Shown: piece after piece, positions 11,087 to 22,712 of the stretch
Layout of the letters: each line of letters opens with the position of its first letter
Position numbering within the stretch: position 1 is the first letter of the stretch
Origin: Gigantopelta aegis
Lineage: Eukaryota > Mollusca > Gastropoda > Neomphalida > Peltospiridae
DNA: 64,000 bases
Assembly (NCBI RefSeq): GCF_016097555.1
Contig: NC_054699.1
Span: 7,875,132-7,939,131 of the forward strand
Direction of reading: 5' to 3'
Notes under the pieces: model-generated
The model's database searches: none
Told to the model about the DNA's origin: nothing
The model's input: only the letters and a program-made list of their open reading frames with translations
Translations under genes and position numbers: made by a program

Positions 11087-11593
11087 CATGGTGCTAATAG
11101 CTAGCCCTCATTAGCTGAGGCTACATATACGACCGTCGTGTAGATGGCCAGCCCTCATTAGCTGAGGTTACATATACGACCGCCATTCAAATAGCCAGCC
11201 CTCATTAGCTGAGGCTACATATACGACCGTCGTGTAGATAGCCAGCCCTCATTAGCTGAGGTTACATATACGACCGTCGTGTAGATAGCCAGCCCTCATT
11301 AGCTGAGGCTACACATACGACCATCGTGTAGATAGCCAGCCCTCGTTAGCAGAGGCTACATATACAACCGTCGTGTAGATAGCCAGCCCTCATTAGCTGA
11401 GGCTACCTATACGACCGTCGCGTAGATAGCCAGCCCTCATTAGCCGTGGCTACATATACGACCGTCGTGTAGATAGCCAGCCCCCATTAGCTGAGGCTAC
11501 GTATACGGTCATCGTGTAGATAGCCAGCCCTTATTAGCTGAGACTACATATACGACCGTCGTGTAGATAGTCAGCCCTCATTAGCTGAGGCTG
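11087..11593 (+). repeat. 47-bp tandem array, about 10.5 units
   Basis: Unit contains AGCCAGCCCTCATTAGCTGA and CTACATATACGACCGTCGTG. Copies differ by scattered substitutions. Confidence 0.9.
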
Positions 11594-11734
11594 TATAATA
11601 CTTAACTGTTAAGTAACAAAAATTGCTACCTCCATTATGATCATAATATTTATAGAATTCATCTTTGATCGCAATATTTAGCATGATGTGTGTACTGAAG
11701 TCGAATGGACCTGAGAGCAAAAAATTTCTTGTGA

Positions 11735-12022
11735 AGTTAAGTTTGTTTTGATTAACGACACTACTAGAGAACATTGATTTATTAATCATAGGCTATTGGA
11801 AGTCAAACATATGGTAATTTTGACACAGTCATAGAGAGGAAACCCGCTACATTTTTTCCATTAGTAGCAAGGGATTTTTTATATGCACCATCCCACAGGC
11901 AGGATAACACATACCACGGCGTTTGATATACCAGTCGTAGTGCAGTGGCCCACCGACGGGGATCGATCCTAGACCGACCGTGTATCAGGCGAGCGCTTTA
12001 CCACTAGGCTACGTCCCGCCCC
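11735..12022 (-). mobile_element. SINE S1, tail T2, slightly deleted
   Basis: T2 tail to H1 head; a deletion of about 30 bp removes GGCTGGAACGAGAAATAGCC. Followed by four short GATCCTTGTGAAGTGC repeats (12025-12100). Confidence 0.85.
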
Positions 12023-12248
12023 TGTGATCCTTGTGAAGTGCGAGATCCTTGTGAAATGCAAGATCCTTATGAAGTGCGAGATCCTTGTGAAGTGCGATAT
12101 CGGATAAGTACAAAGAAGGCGGACGGCAGTACAAATTAAAATAGGGGAAACGGTCAGAACTATCAGAAACTGTTAAAATGGATTTCGCATTATATTATAC
12201 ATTACAAACATCAATATACATATTATATTGAATGTCACTCTCCTTGAA

Positions 12249-12251
<3 letters not shown>

Positions 12252-12327
<76 letters not shown>

Positions 12328-12519
12328 CATGCATGTTTGTATTTATGTGTGTATGTGTATGTGTGCGCGCTTATGCGTATGTGTGTGCGTGTCATGCGTG
12401 CATGCCGTATATATGTGTGTGCGTGCGCGCACTTATGCGTATGTGTGTGTGTGCGCGCTTATGCGTATGTGTGTCGTGCGCGCGCTTATGCGTATATGTG
12501 TGCGTGCCATGGGTGTGTG

Positions 12520-12555
<36 letters not shown>

Positions 12556-12668
12556 ACGTCTGTATAACTATAATATATTAGGCGTGTGCGTTTTTAAATA
12601 TGCCGTATATATGTGTGTGTGTGCGTGCGCGCGCTTATGCGTATGTGTGCGTGCCATGGGTGCGTGCC

Positions 12669-12713
<45 letters not shown>

Positions 12714-12770
12714 TATGTGTCTGTTTGCACGTCTGTATAACTACAATATATTAGGCGTGTGCGTTTTTAA
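12252..12770 (+). repeat. (GT)n microsatellite region with internal duplication
   Basis: GT and GC alternation with TATGCGTATGTGTG blocks. A 50-bp segment CTGTATAACTAYAATATATTAG is present at 12558 and 12732. The Cys/Val-rich frames are artefacts. Confidence 0.9.
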
Positions 12771-12774
12771 ATAT

Positions 12775-13435
12775 AGTGATCTAATTATAGATATCAATGA
12801 TAGAATTTATGTTCAACTATAGGCCTACTAACAAAGTGCTGCTTCCGGGCTCATGCGAGTTTATTACGTTTGTAAAATGTTAATACAGCTTTAAAATATG
12901 GGAATCACGTCAAACTCAAATCCGTACATAAATGTATATATTAATACAGATAGGTTTTTATAACGTCTGTGTTCCTCGATAGAATAGCCTGGCCTTGTCC
13001 AAGCGAACAAATGTATTCATAGTTGATGTTAACACAGCGATCACTGGGGCGTTTGCTGAAGGGGGTGTCGAGGATTCGAACGAATCTCCCCCACTGCTTA
13101 CAATATAACATTACGCTATTCATATAGGAAATCAGAAGACAAAAAAAAAAAAAATGTACTAGGTTCATAAACACCTCCTCCCCCCAGGTTCAGACAATGC
13201 TAGGCCTCTGGATAAAAAAAAAATGAAAATAAAACAAAAGAAAGGAATGTCGCCCCTCCCCCTCCCCCGCAAGCGGTTTAATCAGTAGCTAAAGTTATCA
13301 TATATGCTCTGTGTACCAGTCGAGCGTCCAGGAATATATGCAGAAGAGGTGTAGACTGTGGCGAGCGAAGTTTATAGGGGGTCGAGTCATCATCCCCCCA
13401 CCTCCGACTCAGCCCCACACCCACCCCCTGCACAC
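12775..13435. other. Intronic sequence without recognised feature
   Basis: No gene, SINE or fold-back seen. Short A and C tracts at 13141, 13180 and 13255. Confidence 0.4.
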
Positions 13436-13437
13436 GC

Positions 13438-14148
13438 ACCGGTGTACGTTCCTCTGTACAGCTGACGCTCACTACCGCACCTGTGTACGTTCCTCTGTAC
13501 AGCTGACGCTCACTACCGCACCGGTGTACGTTCCTCTGTACAGCTGACGCTCACTACCGCACCGGTGTACGTTCCTATGTACAGCTGACGCTCACTACCG
13601 CACCTGTGTACGTTCCTCTGTACAGCTGACGCTCACTACCGCACCTGTGTACGTTCCTCTGTACAGCTGACGCTCACTACCGCACCGGTGTACGTTCCTC
13701 TGTACAGCTGACGCTCACTACCGCACCTGTGTACGTTCCTCTGTACAGCTGACGCTCACTACCGCACCGGTGTACGTTCCTCTGTACAGCTGACGCTCAC
13801 TACCGCACCTGTGTACGTTCCTCTGTACAGCTGACGCTCACTACCGCACCGGTGTACGTTCCTCTGTACAGCTGACGCTCACTACCACACCGGTGTACGT
13901 TCCTCTGTACAGCTGACGCTCACTACCACACCTGTGTACGTTCCTCTGTACAGCTGACGCTCACTACCACACCGGTGTACGTTCCTCTGTACATTCCTCT
14001 GTACAGCTGACGCTCACTACCACACCGGTGTACGTTCCTCTGTACAGCTGACGCTCACTACCACACCGGTGTACGTTCCTCTGTACAGCTGACGCTCACT
14101 ACCGCACCGGTGTACGTTCCTCTGTACAGCTGACGCTCACTACCACAA
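13438..14148 (+). repeat. 41-bp tandem array, about 17 units
   Basis: Unit GTGTACGTTCCTCTGTACAG + CTGACGCTCACTACCGCACCG. Two variants (CCGGTGT and CCTGTGT) are interspersed. From about 13870 on, units have CCACACC in place of CCGCACC, a block-wise drift. Confidence 0.95.
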
Positions 14149-14149
14149 G

Positions 14150-14462
14150 CGTTTGTTTGTTTTGTTTAACATCACCACTTGAGCACATTGATTTGCTAAT
14201 AATCGGCTACTGGATGTCAAACATTGGTTAATTGCGACATATAGTCTTAGAGAGGAAACCCGCTACATTTTTCCATTTTGTAGCAAGGGATCTTTTATAT
14301 ACACAATCCCACAGATAGAATAGCACATACCACGGCCTTTGATATGCCAGTTGTGACCTGCACTGGTTGGAACGAGAAATAGCCCAATAGGCGCACTGAT
14401 GGGGATCGATCCTAGACCGACTGTGCATCAAGCGAGCGCTTTACCACAGGGCTACGTCCTGC
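14150..14462 (-). mobile_element. SINE S1, tail T2, full length
   Basis: T2 tail to H1 head (GGGCTACGTCCTGC), directly abutting the 41-bp array. Confidence 0.85.
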
Positions 14463-15050
14463 AATTCCAAATTCACGTAGGCTACACGGATCACGTGCGC
14501 AGTTCGCAGACATGGCAGACACATTATTTAGATAATAATTCATAGATTTATGGATTCACGGAAAACCGTTCATACGGAAAGTAGCTAAAATCCTTCTTTT
14601 TAAAAAAAGACAATTTAATGCTGCAGCTGCAAAATTATATTCGCGTTTCGTTTTGGTGTGCAGTATATTACTGGTGGGTTAATGGTGGCGTGATACCCAT
14701 ATTTTAAAGTACTAGACAACGTAAAACTAATGTTACGACATCTGTAGCGTGACCGATGAATGCGGAAAAAAAAAAAAACACGGAAGAAATGTACGATAAT
14801 GTAAATTTAAACCAGCCAAATTTTTTATGTCAGCGTTTACTGCTTAATATCTGGCTCATGAAAAATTTATTGTTGGGGGCGGAGGTGACAAGTTTATTTT
14901 GGGAAATGTTTTTGTATTCTATTTAAGGATCAATCAGCCTTTATGCATGTCTAATGTTGTGGACACAGACAGACAGAATTTATTTTTATAACATTTCACT
15001 TTTTGTACAAATTGAGAGAAGGTACAGCAACAACAACAACAACAAAATAA
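14463..15050. other. Intronic AT-rich sequence
   Basis: Nothing recognised apart from an A13 run (14766) and (CAA)n (15030-15044). Confidence 0.4.
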
Positions 15051-15054
15051 TACA

Positions 15055-15676
15055 ACTGTCACAATATATAAAAGTACACAAACCACTCCTAATTATACTA
15101 AACCAACAGCCGACACACTAGATCAATAACCGTTACTTGCACAATGTCACAATATATAAAAGTACACAAACCACTCCTAATTATACTAAACCAACAGCCG
15201 ACACACTAGATCAATAACCGTTACTTGCACAATGTCACAATATATAAAAGTACACAAACCACTCCTAAGTATACTAAACCAACAGCCGACACACTAGATC
15301 AATAACCGTTATTTGCACAATGTCACAATATATAAAAGTACACAAACCACTCCTAAGTATACTAAACCAACAGCCGACACACTAGATCAATAACCGTTAC
15401 TTGCACAATGTCACAATATATAAAAGTACACAAACCACTCCTAAGTATACTAAACCAACAGCCGACACACTAAATCAATAACCGTTACTTGCACAATGTC
15501 ACAATATATAAAAGTACACAAACCACTCCTAAGTATACTAAACCAACAGCCGACACACTAGATCAATAACCGTTACTTGCACAATGTCACAATATATAAA
15601 AGTACACAAACCACTCCTAAGTATACTAAACCAACAGCCGACACACTAGATCAATAACCGTTGCTTGCACAATGTG
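15055..15676 (+). repeat. 88-bp tandem array, 7 units
   Basis: Unit contains TGTCACAATATATAAAAGTA, CCACTCCTAAGTATACTAAA and CCGACACACTAGATCAATAA. Very low divergence between units, so recent expansion. Confidence 0.95.
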
Positions 15677-15690
15677 CTGAGGTATTTTAA

Positions 15691-15996
15691 AGTGACAGAC
15701 ACTGGTTTTTAAACACTACGTCGTATTATTCACCACTAAAGCCGTTTTTGATCATTTAAATTAGAAATACTTAAATTGTATTATTTAGAATATTCACTGG
15801 TTCTTGTCATCCAGGTTTTTGTAATACCGTAAAAATGCAGTTTTCACCATTCTAAAAACGCACGTTCGTCTGAGAATTAATGGTTATCGAGACAAGCTCT
15901 AGTTACGTTTAAACATCACATACTTTAGCTTCTCTCTGTTCTAACCTTGTCAAAATGTGTCTTGTAGCTTTGTAGATTAACTAGACATGAGCTGAC
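15691..15996 (+). mobile_element. TTAA-MITE family A, diverged
   Basis: Starts after TTAA (15687-15690), with GTTTTTAAACACTACG, ATGCAGTTTTCACC and AACGCACGTTCGTCTGAG landmarks of the family. The right end is decayed. Confidence 0.6.
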
Positions 15997-16330
15997 ACTT
16001 TTTTTTCTTTTTTATTATTATTATCTATTTATTTTTGTAGTTGTTGTTGGGTGGTGGGAGGGTTGTCCATTGTTTTGTGGTGTGTTTTTTGTTGTTTTAA
16101 TTCGTATTTGGGTTTTTGGAGGGGGGCTTCTTGGTTTTTTTTGTCTGGTATTTTATTTGTTTTTGATACGGGATTTTTTTATTTTTTTTTATTTTTTTTT
16201 TTGGAGGGGGATTTAGTTTTGCTTTTGCTTTTTTGTTGTTATTGTTTTTTGTTGGGGTTTTTTTTTGGGGGGGGGGGGGGGGGTGGTATGTTTTGTTTTG
16301 GGGGGTTGGTGGTTTTTTGTTTGGATTTGT
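15997..16330. repeat. T- and G-rich low-complexity tract
   Basis: Long T runs alternate with G runs, including about 18 G at 16267. The Phe/Gly-rich frames here are artefacts. Confidence 0.8.
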
Positions 16331-17048
16331 ACCGCGGTACAGGATCCCACCCAGATCGAATTTTAGTGAGAAGGTGCAAAGTTGCTACACTGGCTTCTCT
16401 CTCACTAACCACTAACAACTATCCATTAAAGGGACATTCCTGAGTTAGCTGCAACTGTTAAGATGTTATCGACTAACAGAGACTAATTATATATCAAATG
16501 TATTTTTCTGCATAAAATATTAGTGGTTGTAAATTAAACGTATTTCTGAGCGTTCTAACATTTTTACTAGGTTAAATTTCATTTTATTTACCAAAATATT
16601 ATTTTTTCGTACGTACGAAAAAGTATTTGAAGACAAAATCCAGTTTGGGCTTCTTACAAATATTAAGACGACCAGAAACACATTGAATATACAGACACTG
16701 GTATTCTAAACAAGACAATATATTTAATTTGTAAGTGTAATCGAAGAAATATTTTATTAGTCAGAAACATCTTACAATGCATCAAACTCAGGAATGTCCC
16801 TTTAACCCATGTCCTGTAAAGCCGCTACACTGACTTCTCTCTCACTAACAACTAACAACTATCCATTAACCCATGTCCTGTAAAGCCGCTACACTGACTT
16901 CTCTCTCATTAACAACTATCCATTAACCCATGTCCTGTAAAGCCGCTACACTGACTTCTCTCTCACTAACAACTAACAACTATCCATTAACCCATGTCCT
17001 GGAAAGACAGGCCAAATAAATGAGATGTGTTTGAACCTTAATTGGATA
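16331..17048 (+). mobile_element. SINE-3 copy, internally expanded and split by MITE B
   Basis: A segment of about 62 bp (CCATGTCCTGTAAAGCCGCT + ACACTGACTTCTCTCTCACT) is repeated about four times (16360-16429, 16802-16999), with MITE B inserted between the first and second. The copy ends in the family's GAACCTTAATTGGATAT. Confidence 0.7.
16430..16801 (+). mobile_element. TTAA-MITE family B (near-palindromic)
   Basis: Flanked by TTAA (16426-16429, 16802-16805). The left half is nearly the reverse complement of the right half across its whole length, with a TTCGTACGTACGAA centre near 16615. It interrupts a tandemly expanded SINE-3. Confidence 0.85.
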
Positions 17049-17084
17049 TGGACAAAAAAACCCATTATTTTCTTTGTTTATTAC

Positions 17085-17167
17085 CTGTCTAATTATCTGT
17101 AGTATTTCCTCATCATCGCCGTCTGCAGGTGAGTCAGTGTTGTACCACCTGCTCCACGAGTCTCTAC
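17085..17167 (-). CDS. Exon 2: N-terminal part of WxxW domain
   Basis: The exon is 83 nt, acceptor GTTTACAG, donor GTAATA. It enters in phase 1 and leaves in phase 0, fitting exon 1 and exon 3. It encodes RDSWSRWYNTDSPADGDDEE and then ILQIIRQ: the two tryptophans spaced W-x-x-W (residues 23 and 26) followed by D-S-P and G-D-x-E are the defining start of the WxxW domain. Immediately upstream in gene direction (17220-18030) lie six decayed tandem copies of this exon's acceptor and first 30 or so bases, at about 90-120 bp spacing once an inserted SINE is discounted. A SINE-3 copy ends about 37 bp beyond the donor side (17048). The exon is very small, and the identification rests on motif plus phase agreement. 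Confidence 0.85.
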
Positions 17168-17219
17168 CTGTAAACATACTTGGGATTATTAGAAAGGTTA
17201 CAGAATTATCATTCGGGGG

Positions 17220-18030
17220 AGTGTGAGTGTGGTGTACCACCTACTCCACAATTTTCTACCTGTAAACATACCTGGCAGCATTAGGGATGTTACGGAATTA
17301 CCATCGGGGAGAGGGGAGTGTAATGTACCACCTACTCCACAATTCTTTACCTGTAAACACACATGGCAGCATTAGGGATGTTACGGAATTACCATCGGGG
17401 ATGAGGGGAGTGTAATGTACCACCTACTGCGCAATTCGCTACCTGTAAACACACCTATCGGTAACATAGTAAACATAGTATACATTAGGAAGGTATCAGA
17501 ATGATCATCCGGGGAAGGGGTGCCATCTGCTCTGACGCCTCTACCTGTAAACACACCTGTCAGCAGTAGTAACCATTAAGGAGGTTCCACAATTATCATC
17601 CGGAGGGTGATGGAAGTGATGTAGCACCTGGTCTCATTCTCTACCTCCCATTGGGCTATTTCTCGTTCTCGCTAGTGCACCATGACTGGTATATCAAAGG
17701 CCGTGGTATGTACTATCATGTCTGTGTGGTGATGCATATAAAAGATCTCTTGCTACTAATGGACAAATTTAGCGGGTTTCCTCTCTAAGACTATATGTCA
17801 AAATTACTAAACGCTTGCGATCAAATAGCTGATGATTAAAAAACAAGGTGCTCAAGTTGTGTCGTTAAACAAAACAAACTTTATCCTTCATTTTCTACCT
17901 ATAAACACCTGTCACTATGTACTAGTAAAGATAGTGTACGTTAGGAAAGTTCCAGAATTATTATCCGGAGGGTGGTGGGAGTTAGCTAGTGGTGTATTAC
18001 CTGTTCTACCATTCTCTACCTGTAAACACA
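17220..18030 (-). repeat. Tandem copies of the exon 2 splice acceptor
   Basis: Acceptor-like boundaries (minus strand GTTTACAG|GTAGA) recur at 17259, 17350, 17442, 17544, 17644/17898 and 18019, against 17167 for the real exon 2. Each unit also copies about 30 bp of exon start (TGGAG.AGGTGGTAC) with substitutions that lose W-x-x-W. The fifth copy is duplicated by the SINE insertion at 17645-17887. Confidence 0.75.
17645..17887 (+). mobile_element. SINE S1, tail T2, 5' truncated
   Basis: CCCATTGGGCTATTTCTCGTT to TTAAACAAAACAAACTTT; flanked by CATTCTCTACCT / CATTTTCTACCT. Confidence 0.85.
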
Positions 18031-18137
18031 CCTGTCATAGGTTTTAAAGAAGGTACACCATAAATGGTAATTACAGTTACCCCCCCCCCCCCCCCCCCCC
18101 CCCCCCTTAAACACCGTCAGTGCCGTTATTAGCTTCC

Positions 18138-18536
18138 CGTTAGTTGAACGAAAGAAAGAAATGTTTTATTTAACGATGCACTCAACACATTTTATTTACG
18201 GTTATATGGCGTCAGACATATGGTTAAGGACCACACAGATTTTGAGAGGAAACTCGCTGTCGCCACTACATGGGCTACTCTTTCCGATTAGCAGCAAGGG
18301 ATCTTTTATTTGCGCTTCCCACTGGCAGGATAGCACAAACCATGGCCTTTGTTGAACCAGTTATGGATCACTGGTCGGTGCAAGTGGTTTACACCTACCC
18401 ATTGAGCCTTGCGGAGCACTCACTCAGGGTTTGGAGTCGGTATCTGGATTAAAAATCCCATGCCTCGACTGGGATCTGAACTCAGTACCTACCAGCCTGT
18501 AGACCGATGGCCTAACCACGACGCCACCGAGGCCGG
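18138..18536 (-). mobile_element. SINE-2, full length
   Basis: T1 tail (GAAAGAAAGAAATG) to H2 head ending CACCGAGGCCGGT; target duplication CGTTAGTTGAAC on both sides. Preceded by a C tract (18080-18106). Confidence 0.9.
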
Positions 18537-18584
18537 TCGTTAGTTGAACAAAGACGTTAAACGAAATAAAATGAAAATTAGTTC

Positions 18585-18832
18585 TTTAGCACACTGATTT
18601 GGTAATTGTGACGTATAGTCTTAAAGAGGAAACCCGCTGCATTTTTGTATTAGTAGCTAGGGATATTTTATATGCACCATCCCACACACATGATAGCACA
18701 TACCAAGGCTTTTGGTACACCAGTCGTGGTGCACTGGCTGGAACGAGAAATAGTAGCATTTGGCCTACTGACGAGGATCGATCCTAGACCGACCGCGCAT
18801 CAGGTTTTACCACTGGGCCACGTCCCGCCCTC
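18585..18832 (-). mobile_element. SINE S1, tail T2, partly deleted
   Basis: Core and H1 head present (GATCGATCCTAGACCGACCG); tail shortened, A box region damaged. Confidence 0.8.
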
Positions 18833-18904
18833 TTGGCACAAAATACGATTAAACAATAAAATGAAAACAAATCTGTAATTTTATCCAATATTTACACTGG
18901 AGAC

Positions 18905-19213
18905 AACATTGATTTATTAGAGCACATTGAGTTATTAATCATCGGCTGTTGGATGTCAAACATGTCGTAGGCCTAATTCTGAAATATAGTCTTAGAGAGG
19001 AAACCTGCTAGACTGTTCCATTAGTAGCAAGGGATCTTTTATATGGACTTTCCCAGAGATAGGAAACCACACACCACGGCCTTTGACATACCAGTCATGA
19101 TACTGCTCGGGGCATAGTAAAAAAAACAAAAATCAGAGAATGGGTTCATTGAGGACATTCGATCCTACGATGCTAGCATCATAGCCGAGCGCGTTACCGA
19201 CAGAGCTAGAGCG
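18905..19213 (-). mobile_element. SINE with head H3 and tail T2
   Basis: T2 tail and core, then GCATAGTAAAAAAAACAAAA...CATTCGATCCTACGATGCTA...GACAGAGCTAGAGC: same head type as 2497-2795. Confidence 0.75.
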
Positions 19214-19292
19214 TGTCTTCGATTACATAAAGATTTTAGCGCCATTCTAAAAATCATATACACCAACTTTGTCTTCATTTATGTTTTTAAGG

Positions 19293-19620
19293 GGCGGGAC
19301 GTAGCCCAGTGGTAAAGCGCTCGCTCGATGCGCGGTCGGTCTGGGATCGATCCCTGTCGGTGGGCCCATTGGGCTATTTCTCGTTCCAGCCAGTGCACCA
19401 CGACTGGTATATCAAAGGCCGTGATACGTACTACCCTGTCTGTGGGATGGTGCATATAAAAGATCTCTTGCTGCTAATCGAAAAGAGTAGCCCATGAAGT
19501 GGCGACAGCGGGTTTCCTCTCTCAATATCTGTGTGGTCCCTGACCATATGTCTGACGCCATATAACCGTAAATAAAATGTCTTGAGTGCGTCGTTGAATA
19601 AAACATTTCCTTCCTTCCTT
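19293..19620 (+). mobile_element. SINE S1, tail T1, full length
   Basis: H1 head GGGGCGGGACGTAGCCCAGT, B box GGGATCGATCCC, T1 tail with (CCTT)n. Flanked by duplicated 70-bp segments. Confidence 0.9.
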
Positions 19621-19694
19621 CCGATTATGCAACGATTTTAGCGCCATTCTAAAAATCATATACAGCAACTTAGTCTTCATGTATGTTTTAAGAA

Positions 19695-19982
19695 GAAGAA
19701 GTAGGAAATATTTTATTTAACGACTCGCTCAACACATTTTAGTTATGGTTATACGGCGTCGGACATAGCCACACAGACACTTTATGGGCTAATCGTTTCG
19801 ATCAGCAGCAAGGGATTTTTTATATGCACCATCCTACAGACAGGGTAGTACGTACCACGGCCTTTAATATACCAGTCGTGGTGCACTGGCTGGAACGAGA
19901 AATAGCGCAATGGGGCCACCGACGGGGATCGATCTCACACCGACCGCGAATCGAGCGAGCGCTGTACCACTGGGCTACGTCA
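19695..19982 (-). mobile_element. SINE S1, tail T1, slightly deleted
   Basis: T1 tail to H1 head GGGCTACGTC; the AACCATATG...TGTCGCCAC stretch is shortened. Confidence 0.85.
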
Positions 19983-20035
19983 AAGGATGCATTCTAAAAA
20001 TCATATGCAGCAACTTTGTCTTCATTTATGTTTTG

Positions 20036-20837
20036 CGTTTGTTTGGGCAATTGTTTTTCTCTTCCTTGTAATAAATGAGTCCCAGCCACACACACAAGGT
20101 AATTCATCGAGCAAACATTATATTGGAGATAATGTCGTGATTCTCTTCACTTTACCTGATCGTGATAGACATTAGCAAATGAATCAATCTCCCGGACGAA
20201 ATTACCGTTATTCAACCCGTGAAGTTATAGGTCACTAGAGGTTACGGTTGTCCCATAATTCACTCAATGGTATCACGTTAGTACAAGGTCGTTGGTTTTT
20301 TGGTTTTATGACAGCTTTATGTTGGGATAATTAATGCGTAGACTGGCACGGGCGTTGGAAGGTGCCAAAATGGGGGGGGGGAAGAGGGGGGGGGGGGCGC
20401 ACACACATATAGAAATACATGTATAATTTTTATTTTTTTTAAACATCGCTGCTCTAACAAAATGGGGCACATGGACACACACACATGGTTGGTTGGTTGG
20501 TTGATTGGTTGGTATGTTTATTTAGTCTATTTATTAATTTATTTATTTATTCACTCATTCAATCATTTAATAAAAAAATTATTCTTCTTTAAATTATTTT
20601 ATATATTAATAATTCATTTATTTGCTCCTCCAGGTTGGGATTGGGGAGTTTCGGCAAAACGTTTGGGTTTTTCAGTTAAAGAAATAATTTGTTCATGTTC
20701 GTTTTCATTGTCAATAGTTTTTTTTCGAAAATTCATATTTTAACTTGGAACAACCATACAAACATACAGAGACGTATGTACGGACGGACGGACGGACGGA
20801 CTGGAAGAGATGGACGAACAGACAGATGTGTCTTTTC
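20036..20837. other. Intronic sequence with G tracts and short tandem repeats
   Basis: G runs at 20373-20396, (GGTT)n at 20488-20515, (TTTA)n near 20530-20560 and (GACG)n at 20776-20800. No gene recognised. Confidence 0.5.
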
Positions 20838-21072
20838 TACCGGCCTCGGTTTTGTAGTGGTTAAGCCACCGGATTTAAGGTTGGTAGATACAGTGTTCGT
20901 ATCCTGGTGCCGGTTCCCGCCATGACCGAGTTCAACGACTCATTGAGTAGGTGTAAGGCCACTACACCGATGTCTCTCTCACTAACCACTAACCCACTGA
21001 CCTGGACAGACAGTTCAGATAGCAGACGTTTCTGCCCAGGAGAGCGTGCTTCAACCGTAATTGGATAAAAGC
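20838..21072 (+). mobile_element. SINE-3, full length
   Basis: tRNA-like head CCGGCCTCGGTTTTGTAGTG...GTTCGTATCCTGGTG; body ACCGATGTCTCTCTCACTAA; end CAACCGTAATTGGATAAAAG. Confidence 0.85.
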
Positions 21073-21162
21073 ACAAACATAAGAATAAATGAAAAGAAAT
21101 GTTATTTAACCAATCTTGGAAGTGGCAGTCCTCCTGCAGACAAGGCAGGAAAGGCGTGGTGG

Positions 21163-21280
<118 letters not shown>

Positions 21281-21449
21281 TATCTATCATCTGCCAAATT
21301 CGATAGTATTGAAATCAATTGGTGCGAACAGACCTGTCCGTCTCAGCATTCGCACATTTACACTTTTCCGCATAAATCGTTCCGGGACCGATTTTGTCTG
21401 AAGCGACAATGGACGCGCATAAGGATTCCCATATACCATATATATATCC

Positions 21450-21619
21450 CTCTGTGTGTGTGTGTGTGTGTGTGTTTGTGTTTGTGTTTGTGTGTTTGTG
21501 TGCGGTTGTGGGTGTGGTTGTGTGTGTGTATGTTTGGTTGTGTGTGTGTGTGTGTTTGTGTTTGTGTTTGTGTGTGTTTGTGTGCGGTTGTGGGTGTGGT
21601 TGTGTGTGTGTATGTTTGG

Positions 21620-21658
<39 letters not shown>

Positions 21659-21982
21659 TGTGTTTGTGTGTGTTTGTGTGCGGTTGTGGGTGTGGTTGTG
21701 TGTGTGTATGTTTGGTTGTGTGTGTGTGTGTGTGTGTGGCTGTGTGGGGCTGTGTGTGTGTATCGGACGGGGTGTATGTAGTTGTATGTGTGTGGTTGTG
21801 TGCGTGTGCTTGTGTGTGTGTGTGTGTGTGTGTCGGAGAAGGGATGTATGTGGTTGTGTGTGTGTGGTTGTTTGTGTGTGGTTATGTGTGTGTTGTTGTT
21901 GTTCTACACCCAGTTCTCGCCATTGTTAGCCACTCGCATTATTTTCATGACGCAATACATGGTATATTTACAGCATATGTGC

Positions 21983-22021
<39 letters not shown>

Positions 22022-22040
22022 TACATATATACATATACAG

Positions 22041-22134
<94 letters not shown>

Positions 22135-22158
22135 AGAGAGAGAGAGAGAGAGAGAGAG

Positions 22159-22228
<70 letters not shown>

Positions 22229-22245
22229 GAGAGAGAGAGAGAGAA
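21450..22245 (+). repeat. GT-rich, TA and GA microsatellite block with unique core
   Basis: (GT)n with variants to 21900, a 90-bp unique core (CACCCAGTTCTCGCCATTGT...), (TA)n 21989-22064, then (GA)n to 22245. The GT part and core are repeated inverted at 53240-53650. Confidence 0.95.
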
Positions 22246-22453
22246 AGATACATATCTTGAGTTGATACAAATAAGGTGATTACCCAAAAATACATAGATT
22301 TTGCCAAAATGTATAATTGTAATGTTTAATTTTTTTTTTAACAAAAGCTGTAATGGTCAAAAATAGTTTATAGTTATTAATAAATATTACGGATCAATGA
22401 GTTATGATAGCTATTATGTGTATATTGTGGCACTTACTAACGGTTGTACTCAC

Positions 22454-22508
22454 CAGCTATTGTTGTTGAAACAAAGGCCACGAACCCTATCCATAAACAG
22501 GGAAGCAT
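22454..22508 (-). CDS. Exon 1: signal peptide of WxxW-domain membrane protein
   Basis: The first coding exon has 55 coding nt from an ATG at 22508-22506 to donor GTGAGT (22453 downward), leaving in phase 1. It encodes MLPCLWIGFVAFVSTTIA plus the first base of a Gly codon, a short hydrophobic sequence with small residues at the end, as expected for a cleavable signal peptide. The phase 1 donor fits the phase 1 acceptor of exon 2, so the mature protein would begin near the WxxW domain. A TATATAA lies about 80 bp upstream of the ATG. The upstream ATG in the longer reading frame (22658) is placed before this TATA box, so I prefer the internal ATG. Intron 1 is about 5.3 kb, intron 2 about 6.3 kb and intron 3 about 9.1 kb. 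Confidence 0.75.
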
Positions 22509-22585
22509 GCTGAATGAAGGGATTTCAGTGTCGATGAAGTATGCGCCGTCATTCAGCCTATCAGAGAAGCGTTCCGCTCCAGTGG

Positions 22586-22592
22586 TTATATA
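22586..22592 (-). promoter_or_regulatory. TATA box of the WxxW gene
   Basis: TATATAA on the minus strand, about 80 bp upstream of the exon 1 ATG. Transcription start would be expected 25-30 bp downstream (near 22560), giving a 5' UTR of about 50 nt. Seen only as sequence; no initiator was confirmed. Confidence 0.5.
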
Positions 22593-22712
22593 GCTTTCAC
22601 AATGAAAGAAGAAGAAAAGTACATTGGCGTGTTCAGGACATTGAACGCTCGTGAACAATCGGACTGGTACTACAGCCTTCTATGGTATCGCATTCATATA
22701 ACGCTTGCTAAA

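Larger units (their letters stand above)
19222..20035 (+). repeat. Three copies of a 50-75 bp segment separated by SINEs
   Basis: GCCATTCTAAAAATCATATA..CAACTT.GTCTTCAT.TATGTTTT occurs at 19242-19291, 19640-19690 and 19988-20035. SINEs occupy the two gaps. Confidence 0.7.

Noticed and set aside
11087-11593. Regularly repeated units that could suggest a CRISPR array
   Set aside because: Units are contiguous, without unique spacers, in a eukaryotic context; also true of the 41-, 66- and 88-bp arrays.
18161-18452. Recurring short frames of the type FYLTTHSTHFIYGYMASDIW
   Set aside because: They are the SINE T1 tail and core read in reverse; the same peptide recurs at many SINE copies.
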